The translations under genes were made by a program, and so were the position numbers. The notes under the pieces were generated by a model, which saw only the letters and a list, made by a program, of their open reading frames with translations, ran no database searches and was not told the origin of the DNA. This document shows, piece by piece, positions 29,307 through 36,840 of a DNA stretch of 36,840 bases. The first letter of the stretch is position 1, and every line of letters begins with the position of its first letter. Where the stretch lies: NCBI GenBank assembly GCA_036847245.1, contig DAIUAL010000009.1:1-36840 (forward strand), in the 5' to 3' direction. This DNA comes from UBA4661 sp002405405. GTDB lineage: Bacteria > Bacteroidota > Ignavibacteria > Kapaibacteriales > UBA4661.

Positions 29307-32300
29307 CTATTGAAGAAGAGGAAATTCCACTACAAATTGTGTATTCTGTCCGGTGTCTGAAATACAGTAAATAATCCCATTCATCAGGCTGACAAATTTT
29401 TTAACCACCGATAGACCTAACCCGGTCGAACTCTCACCAGCAGTGGGTTGTACTGATAATCTTGCAAAACGTGTAAATAGTTTTTGCTGGTCTTCTTTGC
29501 TGATACCCGGTCCACTATCTTCAATGGAAAACTGTACAGTATTCGTAAAAGATTGTTGTCGCATTGTAATATGCCCATGTTCCGGCGAGAATTTGAGAGC
29601 ATTCGAGACAAGATTATCATACACTTGCCTCAAGAGTAGAGGATGAGCAAGAATATGAACTTGCGTATCGGTACCTTCGAGCGAGATTAAAATTCGTTTT
29701 TCTTTAGCGCGCTCAGCATATTCATGGGCAACCTCGGTAAAAATTTGTGTCGCATTCACTGAAGATTGTTCGAGATTAGCAGCCCCACTTTCAACTGTTT
29801 CTGCGTTAAGTAGGTTTGCGATAATGATTTCCATGCGCTCTGCTGTCATGATTATTTGCGAGAGCTTCGTTGATATTTCGATGGCTGTAGCGCGATCAGC
29901 ATCGGTTTTAGCCTTGAGCGTTTCGGCAGTTAAAATGAGTCCTGCAAGAGGATTTTTTAAATCATGAGCAACAATTCCAAGGAATTCTGACTTCTCATTA
30001 TTGAGCTTATGGAGGGCAGCATTGCGGTCAAGAAGCATTGCATTGGCTGTTGCAATGGCACGCGAACTTGCTTCTAATTCTTCAATCTGTTGAGCAATCG
30101 AGCTGTTTGCATGTATAAGTTCTTGATTTACTCTCCATACTTCGCGCTCTGCTCTTGATCGATCGGTAACATCAATACCAACCCCTAACACACCGATAAT
30201 TTCACGTTCAGCATTAAAGACCGGAGCATACACTGCAAGCAGATTACGATCTTGAACATGATACATTTCGGCACGTTGCCAAAACTCTTCATCTAAAAAT
30301 ACCTGTAGCAATTCGCCCTGAAATGCACGCTGTACAAAAACATCAATCGCACGATAGGCAGCCGGAGACAATATTTCTTCACGTTTTTTTCCTTGTACTT
30401 CGTGTCGTTCTTTACGTGTGATACGTGCAAAAAAACTGTTAGCAATTTCATACACATTGTCACGATTCATGTACGTGATAGCGATTGGAGCTGCTTCGAG
30501 AATGGCATCAACAACGATATGCTGCTTTTGCAGTTCAGCAGTTTTAGTACGTAATGCTTCTTCAGCACGTCTTTGAGCTGTAACATCCAAGCCGACATTC
30601 ACGCACCCAATAATGTTGCCATCATGCCCTACCATTGGTGAAAACACAATCAAAAAAACTTTTTTCTCACGGGGCATGCGGACAAACTCTTCCAGATCCA
30701 TTTCATCTATAATTTCAGAAACCGTTTCTCCCCTGAGGGCGCGAAGAATGAGTGGTCGTACCACTGAATACGTTTCAGGTTGTACAATATCCGCAAAATG
30801 TTTCCCAACAACTTCTTCGGGTGTTGTATTAATTAATGCGGCGAAGCGTTTATTGGCGACACGAATAGTTTCATTCATCGTTATCATCGTAATCGAGGCC
30901 GATGCAGTATCGAGACCCACATTGAAAAGAATTATTTGCTCGTCATGTTCTCGATTCTTGTCTGAAAGAAGACGGCTCAAATGTTGTTCGGCACGATAGC
31001 GTCTATGAAGGTAGAAGCCAAGCCCCATCATAAAAAGAAGCCCGCTAACAGCTACAATGAGACGATATGTCTGCTCATTGGCATTTTCTTGTTGCTGTTG
31101 TACTTGTGCCAAAAGTTGAGAATTTTCTTTTTTCATTTCGAGTGTGTTATACTCAATTTGATATTGGAGAATTTGCTTCTCTGACTCCGCCAACCGAATG
31201 CTGTCACGTAGGTTGCGATGGAGAATTGTGTATTGATATGCTTCTTGATATTTACCGATACGTGCGTAAGAATCAGAAAGTTCTGAATAAATTTTTTCTA
31301 AGCCGTATAAGTAGCCTACTGCTTGAGCCATAGGCAGCATACGAAGAGCAAATTCTACGGCGCGTTTCGGCTCACCAATTAACCGATAAATTTTTGCAAT
31401 ATCCGGAGTAACATTACAGATACCGGATCGATTGCCAATCCTGCTATACGCATCATATGCACGCATACAATAATCAAGTGCTGTCGTATATTGTTGTAGT
31501 TCAATATGCAGATTACCAAGACTGTGGAGTACATGTGCATAGCCGGAACCATTGATAAGATCAGGTGTACGATATGCTACTTCTGCTTTCGCTAAATAAT
31601 AATAGGCGCTATCATACTGTTTCAATTGAGTGTAGGCATTACCCGCATTGAGATAAAGCAAGCGTGTTGGCAAATTTCCTTGCAAAGCAATGACTAAACC
31701 ACGTTTAAAGGATTGCAGTGCTAATTCTGCTTGCCCACGGTCATTATGAATCGAACCAATGGCTGTGTGAGCTTCAACTATAAGTAAGGGCTGTTTTGTT
31801 CGTTCAGCAGCAATAAGCGCACGTTGTGCTAATTGCATAGCCGTGAGACGATCCGTCAGATAATTATTATAAATACCAATGGCTACTTGTGCAAGCATGA
31901 CAATGTCTACATCACTTTTTTCACGGTCAGCAATGCTTAAAGCATCTGCAATATATCGTACAGCTTGTGCGACATTGTTTTTCCGTATGTTGATACGGCT
32001 CAGGACACCATAGGCACGCGCCACTCCTAAAGGGTAGTTTAATGAAGAGGATAGATTCAGCGCTTCTTGCACAGAGTTTATACTACTTACTGAATCCGAC
32101 ACACGATTACATAGTATAGCATACTGAATTAATGTATTAACACGAGTTGTATCTTTAGGTAATGAAGATAACAAGACCTGTAATGAATCAATTTGTTGCT
32201 TCATGCTTCCAAATGGGGACGATATTGACTGCGCCCACAAAGACTCTCTGCCTCCGACAATATTGAAAGCTATACACCATGCTGCACACAAGCATACAAA

Positions 32301-32330
32301 GCGGAACAAGTGACAAAAAAAAGCTTTCAT
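29307..32330 (-). CDS. TPR-PAS-PAS transmembrane histidine kinase
   Basis: About 1007 residues. A signal peptide (MKAFFCHLFRFVCLCAAWCI) precedes TPR-like helices (about 40-390), a single membrane helix (about 423-445, LIVAVSGLLFMMGLGFYL) and two PAS domains (about 465-585 and 600-725). Each PAS domain ends in a PAC-like segment (VNVGLDVTAQRRAEEAL and LGVGIDVTDRSRAE). A coiled coil leads to the H-box VAHDLKNPLAGLI (His about 789), N-box NLVSNALKFS, G1 IEDSGPGISKED and G2 AGESSTGLGLSVVKKF. No receiver or output domain follows. The ATG at 32330 is used because it gives a signal peptide; the longer frame starts 27 codons earlier. It lies 97 bases after the next kinase gene. The ligand is unknown. 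Confidence 0.92.
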   Translation of the reverse strand: MKAFFCHLFRFVCLCAAWCIAFNIVGGRESLWAQSISSPFGSMKQQIDSLQVLLSSLPKDTTRVNTLIQYAILCNRVSDSVSSINSVQEALNLSSSLNYPLGVARAYGVLSRINIRKNNVAQAVRYIADALSIADREKSDVDIVMLAQVAIGIYNNYLTDRLTAMQLAQRALIAAERTKQPLLIVEAHTAIGSIHNDRGQAELALQSFKRGLVIALQGNLPTRLLYLNAGNAYTQLKQYDSAYYYLAKAEVAYRTPDLINGSGYAHVLHSLGNLHIELQQYTTALDYCMRAYDAYSRIGNRSGICNVTPDIAKIYRLIGEPKRAVEFALRMLPMAQAVGYLYGLEKIYSELSDSYARIGKYQEAYQYTILHRNLRDSIRLAESEKQILQYQIEYNTLEMKKENSQLLAQVQQQQENANEQTYRLIVAVSGLLFMMGLGFYLHRRYRAEQHLSRLLSDKNREHDEQIILFNVGLDTASASITMITMNETIRVANKRFAALINTTPEEVVGKHFADIVQPETYSVVRPLILRALRGETVSEIIDEMDLEEFVRMPREKKVFLIVFSPMVGHDGNIIGCVNVGLDVTAQRRAEEALRTKTAELQKQHIVVDAILEAAPIAITYMNRDNVYEIANSFFARITRKERHEVQGKKREEILSPAAYRAIDVFVQRAFQGELLQVFLDEEFWQRAEMYHVQDRNLLAVYAPVFNAEREIIGVLGVGIDVTDRSRAEREVWRVNQELIHANSSIAQQIEELEASSRAIATANAMLLDRNAALHKLNNEKSEFLGIVAHDLKNPLAGLILTAETLKAKTDADRATAIEISTKLSQIIMTAERMEIIIANLLNAETVESGAANLEQSSVNATQIFTEVAHEYAERAKEKRILISLEGTDTQVHILAHPLLLRQVYDNLVSNALKFSPEHGHITMRQQSFTNTVQFSIEDSGPGISKEDQQKLFTRFARLSVQPTAGESSTGLGLSVVKKFVSLMNGIIYCISDTGQNTQFVVEFPLLQ

Positions 32331-32427
32331 GATAGCGACTGTAATAAAAAGCAACGAATGCAGACTATCCGGAAAATACGATTCTCTCAATAATGCAACT
32401 TTTCTCTTCAAGCACTGTCTATCAGTC

Positions 32428-34455
32428 TTAAGAGTTAGGTTGTTTTATAGGCAGTTCAACGATGAATGTAGCACCTTGACCGAAGATACTTTCAACCCAC
32501 ACTCTTCCATGATGAAGATCGACAATATGTTTGACACTGGATAAACCTACGCCATGCGAAGACTCTCCGCCGGTGGGTCGGGCAGAAAGTTTTTGAAAAA
32601 ATCCAAATGCCTTTGCTTTATCCTCTTCTGTTAAACCCGGCCCCTCATCTTGTACTTCAAATCGAATTGTTGTGTCAGTATTGTGATGAAGCGCAATACG
32701 AACTTGCGTGTTTAGCGGAGAATACTTGAGTGCATTACTGATGAGATTATCCACGACTTGTCGAAGTTTGCGTTCATCGCCAGCGATTGTGATACTCTCT
32801 TCACAGTTCAGAATGAGGGTCTGATTTTTCTTCTGTGCCATGAGAGTAAATTGATGCGTGGCAACACGAAGCATATCACTCATAGAAAATTCTTGAATAT
32901 CTAATACAACATTCCCCGATTCCATAGCGGCTCTGTCCAATAAATCACCAATCATCTCTAACATACGCACACTCATGGATTGAATCTCTTCCGCAAATTC
33001 CCGGTTTTCCCCTTCCGAACTACTCTGTAAGATCTCCGCAAGTGAACGGATATTCATCAGTGGATTCTTTAAATCATGCGATGCGACACTGAGAATTTTA
33101 ATTTTCATCGCATTGGCTTGTTCAAACTCCAGATTAGTTTGTTGGAGTGCCTTGTTAATACTATGCAACTGTTGTGTCTGTCGATGCAATCGAGTATTTG
33201 TTTCCTGCAAGGCAACATTAGCTATATCAAGATCATGGCTACGTTCGGCAAGTGCACGCTCGGAAATAAGACGTTTCCGGTACTGAATTGCTCCGATGAT
33301 CAATGTGGTACCAATAATCACAACAGCAGTTAATAAAATAGTCTGGTATAATGTATCTCGCTCACGATTGAGAATGCGTATAGATTCTTGATTGCGTTCA
33401 GATTCGTATCGATGCAATTCCTCAAGCCCACCAAGCAATTCGCCTCGTCGATTAAAAATCAGTGAGTCACGAAGCGTTGTGAGTCGCTCACGAATTTCCA
33501 ATGCTTTTGCAATATTGCCACTGTGTTTTTCGGCTTCCGCAAGAAGTTTGTAGATCTCAATGCGAGGCATGAGAATGTGAAAACTTTGTGCGACTGAATC
33601 GGCTTTATTCAGATATGATAAGGATAGAGCTGGCTTATGAACGATCGTAATGTAATACCGAGCCAGATTCGTTAAACCATCAATTAAGGTAAGATTATTA
33701 TTTTCAATAATAGCTTGCTCTATACCTTGATGTAGCAAAGCCAATCCACGCTGACTATCAATCTCGCCAAACAGATGAACCCGTCCAAGGGCAACTATAT
33801 CAACTGAAGATGAATTCCCGACAGCAGAACGGCGGACAGAATCTGCACGCATATAATATTGCAAAGCGGGGGAGTATTTATGTTGCCTATAATAGGCATC
33901 TCCGATGCTGTTACAGACACCGGCTATACCCATAGTCGTATTCAACTGCTCATGAATAGACAGTGACTCATGAAAATTTTTAAGTGCGCTCTCGAAATTT
34001 CCAGTTTCCGACTGAATGATACCAATGTTGTTCAGAATATTTGCATGCTCACGACGATTTTGTGTCGAATCTGCAATGCGCAATGCTTTAGTATAGCATT
34101 CCAATGCCGTAGCATACGCACCAACTGTATATGAAGCAATACCTAAATTTTTAAGTGCAACAACTTCGCCATTGGTATAGCGTAGTGATCGTGCAAGAAG
34201 AAGAGCTTTTTCGGCATACCCGCGCATCTGTTCTGGCGCATAGTCTTTGGCTTGAAAAGCAATAATATTGAGTAGGTTTACCTTTGCTGTATCTGTTGCT
34301 GTTGATAGTAAGTGCTGCAATCTTTCGAGTGTAGGATTCTGAAGAGTTGACAATGTCCTTGCATACAGTACCTGATGCACTAATACCATCGAAACTATAG
34401 CATATAGGATCAAAAGATAAAGCGAAACCAACGTATGTAGAGATCGTTTTTTCAT
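32428..34455 (-). CDS. TPR transmembrane histidine kinase
   Basis: 675 residues. An N-terminal hydrophobic segment (LVSLYLLILYAIVSMVLVHQ) is followed by about six TPR units (about 60-330), such as LKNLGIASYTVGAYATALEC and LNNIGIIQSETGNFESALKN. A membrane helix (about 371-391) and a coiled coil (about 395-450) come next. The kinase core has H-box VASHDLKNPLMNI (His460), N-box NLISNALKYS, G1 VQDEGPGLTEED and G2 GGESSHGVGLSSVKHIV. In G2, GVGL replaces the usual GLGL. There is no receiver domain and no neighbouring response regulator. It has the same layout as the two genes downstream but lacks PAS domains. The ATG at 34455 has no clear Shine-Dalgarno. Confidence 0.92.
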   Translation of the reverse strand: MKKRSLHTLVSLYLLILYAIVSMVLVHQVLYARTLSTLQNPTLERLQHLLSTATDTAKVNLLNIIAFQAKDYAPEQMRGYAEKALLLARSLRYTNGEVVALKNLGIASYTVGAYATALECYTKALRIADSTQNRREHANILNNIGIIQSETGNFESALKNFHESLSIHEQLNTTMGIAGVCNSIGDAYYRQHKYSPALQYYMRADSVRRSAVGNSSSVDIVALGRVHLFGEIDSQRGLALLHQGIEQAIIENNNLTLIDGLTNLARYYITIVHKPALSLSYLNKADSVAQSFHILMPRIEIYKLLAEAEKHSGNIAKALEIRERLTTLRDSLIFNRRGELLGGLEELHRYESERNQESIRILNRERDTLYQTILLTAVVIIGTTLIIGAIQYRKRLISERALAERSHDLDIANVALQETNTRLHRQTQQLHSINKALQQTNLEFEQANAMKIKILSVASHDLKNPLMNIRSLAEILQSSSEGENREFAEEIQSMSVRMLEMIGDLLDRAAMESGNVVLDIQEFSMSDMLRVATHQFTLMAQKKNQTLILNCEESITIAGDERKLRQVVDNLISNALKYSPLNTQVRIALHHNTDTTIRFEVQDEGPGLTEEDKAKAFGFFQKLSARPTGGESSHGVGLSSVKHIVDLHHGRVWVESIFGQGATFIVELPIKQPNS

Positions 34456-34524
34456 TGCATGTGCGAGTGTTGATGGCGTTGGAGAAAAAAGCCTACGCAG
34501 TAAAATAGAGAAAAATATAATGCT

Positions 34525-34548
34525 CTACGAGATAGCATAGTCTCATAG
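34525..34548. repeat. Inverted repeat upstream of the TPR kinase gene
   Basis: CTACGAGA (34525-34532) and TCTCATAG (34541-34548) form an 8-bp stem with one G-U pair when transcribed from the minus strand. It lies about 70 bases before the kinase start and could be an operator or leader hairpin. Confidence 0.3.
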
Positions 34549-34624
34549 GGCAAAAACAATACCAAAACCAATTTTTTTCTTTTTGAGTGTATGTTACGCT
34601 GTTTACGCTACGAAAAGAGGGCAT

Positions 34625-34653
34625 AAAAAAAGGGTAGAAGAATCTTCTACCCT
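34625..34653 (-). terminator. Intrinsic terminator after the Asp-box propeller gene
   Basis: On the minus strand AGGGTAGAAG pairs with CTTCTACCCT around a 3-base loop, and the stem is followed by seven T. It lies 26 bases past the stop of the gene at 34679 and insulates it from the sensor cluster. Confidence 0.9.
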
Positions 34654-34678
34654 TATTGCCACATCCTTGCAGGAAGAA

Positions 34679-36840
34679 CTATTGTTCTCGTTTATCAAAT
34701 TCTGCACGCGAGAGGAGTGAAATCGCTTGCAGTTTTTGTGCTTGTAAGAGAGTATTCAAGGTACCCAGTTCTTTTTGCGTAAATGCCGTCCATTTTTTTG
34801 TCAGCGCATCGACTTCATTCCGAAGATTTTTTAAACGGTTCAGTTTTACCATGCCCGGATTGCCCGCATAGCCGGTAATTCCTCCCCATAAATCACTTGC
34901 ACGTTCGCGGAGTTTATCTTCAGTATCGGCAAACATTGTGTTTTTATCTGCAATGAGTTCGCTGTGGAAAGCGGCAATTTGTTTTGCATACGCAGAAAAT
35001 TTATCAGCTGTTGCTTTATCATTGCTTGATGCTTTTGCAGCTTCTTCGACAACTGTCCGCGCCTGACCAACTATTTCTGTGAGATAAGCAATGTCCTCTT
35101 GCAGAGCGAATATTTTAGCAACAGCTTCACGACGTACTTTGCGGTCAGCCGGACTGTGAGCATCCGACTCACGTAGTTCGATAGTGCCGGTATAGACTTT
35201 ATCATTTTTAGTGATACGAACGGTGTAAGTACCCGGATCTACAATCGTACCAAAGGGTACACCACCAAAATTTGCAGATCGTGCAATTTTAGGAGCTTTG
35301 CCACGCATTCCCCAAATTACCCGATTAACGCCTTTGCGTTTAGTCGGTGTAAGATTTGCCAATACGGTTCCTTTGCTATCAAGAACTTCGAGTTTCAAGT
35401 CGCCCGACATCATACGCGCTTTCATGTAATAAACAATTTGCGCAACGCCGATCGGATTACCGGCAATGTATTCATCATTACCGGAATAATCAGCAAACGA
35501 CACCTCGCCATCCGTGATTACTGCTTCGGTTGGCAGAATAACAAGATCGTCAGATAATTTCTCCGGTGTCAGACCACGCAATGACGTTAAATCATCAATG
35601 ATAATGATACCGCGACCATGTGTAGCGCAAATAACATCATGCTCACGCGGATGAATTGCTATATCACGAACAGGAGTCGAGGGAAATTCATTCTTGAATT
35701 GTGCCCACGATGTACCACCGTCAATTGAAATAAACAAGCCCAATTCAGTTCCTACAAACAGAAGGTTTTTGCTCACAATGTCCTCACGAACAACATGGGC
35801 AAAACCACGCAAAGAATCATGCATAATCCGCGTCCATGTTTTGCCATAATCAACTGTTTTGTAGATATACGGATTCATATCGCCACGCATGTGGTTCTCA
35901 AAGGTAGCATATGCGGTTGCTTTGTCATAACGACTTGGCTCTATACAAGAAACCCATGTTCCGACAGGCAACGAAGCCGGGAGATTCGCATTCAACTTCG
36001 TCCATGATTTACCCGCATCGCGTGTTACATGCAGATTACCATCGTCAGTTCCTGCCCAAATTATTTTCTCGTCCAAAGGTGATTCTGCAATAGTAAAAAT
36101 CGTACAATGATTTTCAGCAGACGTCTTGTCGGCAGTAACACCGCCGGTTTTTGCATCATATTTATTGGAATCGTTGGTTGTCAAATCAGGTGAAATACGC
36201 TCCCATGTTTCCCCACGATCCATTGTACGATGAACATATTGCGAGCCAACATACAATCGTTTTTTGTTGGTAGGGCTTGGGACAATCGGTGTATTCCAAT
36301 TCCAGCGAAGTTTCTTCTCGCCAAGTTCTTCAAAAGGTTGAACAGCTTTGAATTCACTGGTTGAAACACGGCGACGACCGATAAATCCACCTTGCGATGT
36401 AAAGTAAATGTAATCGGGATTGTCTCGATCACGCAGAACATAAAAACCATCCCCAAATCCTGTAGACTCCCAATTTCGATTGGCAATCCCGCCGGGATTA
36501 CGTGATGGTGCAAGCCATGAACCATTATCCTGCAAGCCCCCCATAACATTGTATGGCTTCATCATGTCGTAGGACACATGATAGAATTGTGCAACCGGAA
36601 GATTCCGGAACTGGCTCCATGTTGTACCTCTATCGAGCGAACGATACACGCCACCATCGGTGCCAAGCAGTAAATGTGCAGGATTGGTTGGATCAATCCA
36701 CAAAGCATGATGATCAGGGTGATTGCCTCCGCCATACTCAAAACCATTGAATGTTTTACCGCCATCGGTACTTACACCAAGTTGATAGGATGAGCGATAA
36801 ATGCGCTTCGTCTCACTTGGATCGATGACCATAGATGCGA
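34679..36840 (-). CDS. Asp-box beta-propeller protein (VPS10/sortilin-like glycosyl hydrolase-type), 5' end missing
   Basis: At least 717 residues are in the window and the frame stays open past its edge; full-length relatives are around 1000-1100 residues. At least six Asp-boxes (S/DxDxGxTW) are visible: DRGTTWSQF, DRGETWERI, DAGKSWTKL, DYGKTWTRI, DGGTSWAQF and DGGKTFNGF. They mark a large propeller of the BNR or VPS10 kind. The segment QFYHVSYDMMKPYNVMGGLQ with DNGSW is typical of this family of secreted bacterial proteins. After the propeller come a beta-sandwich-like region (TYTVRITKNDKVYTGTIEL) and a long helical C-terminus (about the last 150 residues). No T9SS sorting domain is present at the C-terminus. 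The activity is unknown; the glycosyl-hydrolase label is by family name only. Confidence 0.85.
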   Translation of the reverse strand, partial: ASMVIDPSETKRIYRSSYQLGVSTDGGKTFNGFEYGGGNHPDHHALWIDPTNPAHLLLGTDGGVYRSLDRGTTWSQFRNLPVAQFYHVSYDMMKPYNVMGGLQDNGSWLAPSRNPGGIANRNWESTGFGDGFYVLRDRDNPDYIYFTSQGGFIGRRRVSTSEFKAVQPFEELGEKKLRWNWNTPIVPSPTNKKRLYVGSQYVHRTMDRGETWERISPDLTTNDSNKYDAKTGGVTADKTSAENHCTIFTIAESPLDEKIIWAGTDDGNLHVTRDAGKSWTKLNANLPASLPVGTWVSCIEPSRYDKATAYATFENHMRGDMNPYIYKTVDYGKTWTRIMHDSLRGFAHVVREDIVSKNLLFVGTELGLFISIDGGTSWAQFKNEFPSTPVRDIAIHPREHDVICATHGRGIIIIDDLTSLRGLTPEKLSDDLVILPTEAVITDGEVSFADYSGNDEYIAGNPIGVAQIVYYMKARMMSGDLKLEVLDSKGTVLANLTPTKRKGVNRVIWGMRGKAPKIARSANFGGVPFGTIVDPGTYTVRITKNDKVYTGTIELRESDAHSPADRKVRREAVAKIFALQEDIAYLTEIVGQARTVVEEAAKASSNDKATADKFSAYAKQIAAFHSELIADKNTMFADTEDKLRERASDLWGGITGYAGNPGMVKLNRLKNLRNEVDALTKKWTAFTQKELGTLNTLLQAQKLQAISLLSRAEFDKREQ

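Overview
The window looks like chromosomal DNA of a free-living, Gram-negative member of the Bacteroidota/Chlorobiota superphylum. The gene mix best fits a lineage such as Kapabacteria or Ignavibacteria; that placement is an inference from gene content, not from a phylogenetic marker. Supporting signs are a subtilase and a second secreted protein with C-terminal type IX secretion (T9SS) sorting domains, a PorV/PorQ-like outer-membrane protein, LPS-type sugar genes, a full-length flagellar FliG, and signalling proteins built from tetratricopeptide (TPR) repeats. Start sites are mixed: some have a clear Shine-Dalgarno (subtilase AGGAGG, fliG GAGGTG, VWA gene GAGGT), while many have none. Most genes lie on the minus strand. 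I see no insertion sequence, phage, CRISPR array or rRNA.

Layout. 1-1.3 kb: tRNA-Gln and a divergent heptosyltransferase. 1.4-6.9 kb (minus): a membrane class III adenylate cyclase, a GNAT acetyltransferase, a HAD phosphatase, a sensor kinase with a Y_Y_Y-like sensor, and GDP-mannose 4,6-dehydratase. 7.1-14.7 kb (minus): a small membrane protein coupled to a T9SS subtilase, a YbdK-type carboxylate-amine ligase, and a PorV-like protein paired with a T9SS cargo. 14.9-17.5 kb (plus): cobT with the ATPase and permease of an ABC importer that has no binding protein here. 17.5-24.9 kb (minus): dnaA, then fliG, a VWA protein, topA and a DUF4442 hotdog protein. 25.2-26.9 kb (plus): gamma-glutamyltransferase, preceded by a 10-N assembly gap. 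27.1-34.5 kb (minus): three large sensors (TPR-cyclase, TPR-PAS-PAS-kinase, TPR-kinase). 34.7 kb to the end: a partial Asp-box beta-propeller protein.

How the genes work together. Signalling dominates. Two class III cyclases and three histidine kinases with a shared H-box (HD[L/I]KNP) and G2 box (GGESS/AGESS) sit at two places, and no response regulator is present. In the 27-34 kb cluster a probably periplasmic TPR sensor is joined through one membrane segment and a coiled coil to interchangeable outputs, cAMP synthesis or a kinase. This shared-sensor, swapped-output cluster is the best candidate for an undescribed system. The cobT-ABC operon suggests uptake of a cobamide lower-ligand precursor or a related compound. 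The most useful technical result is that the gap before ggt is flanked by a 19-base duplication, so the true ggt start with its ribosome-binding site can be proposed.
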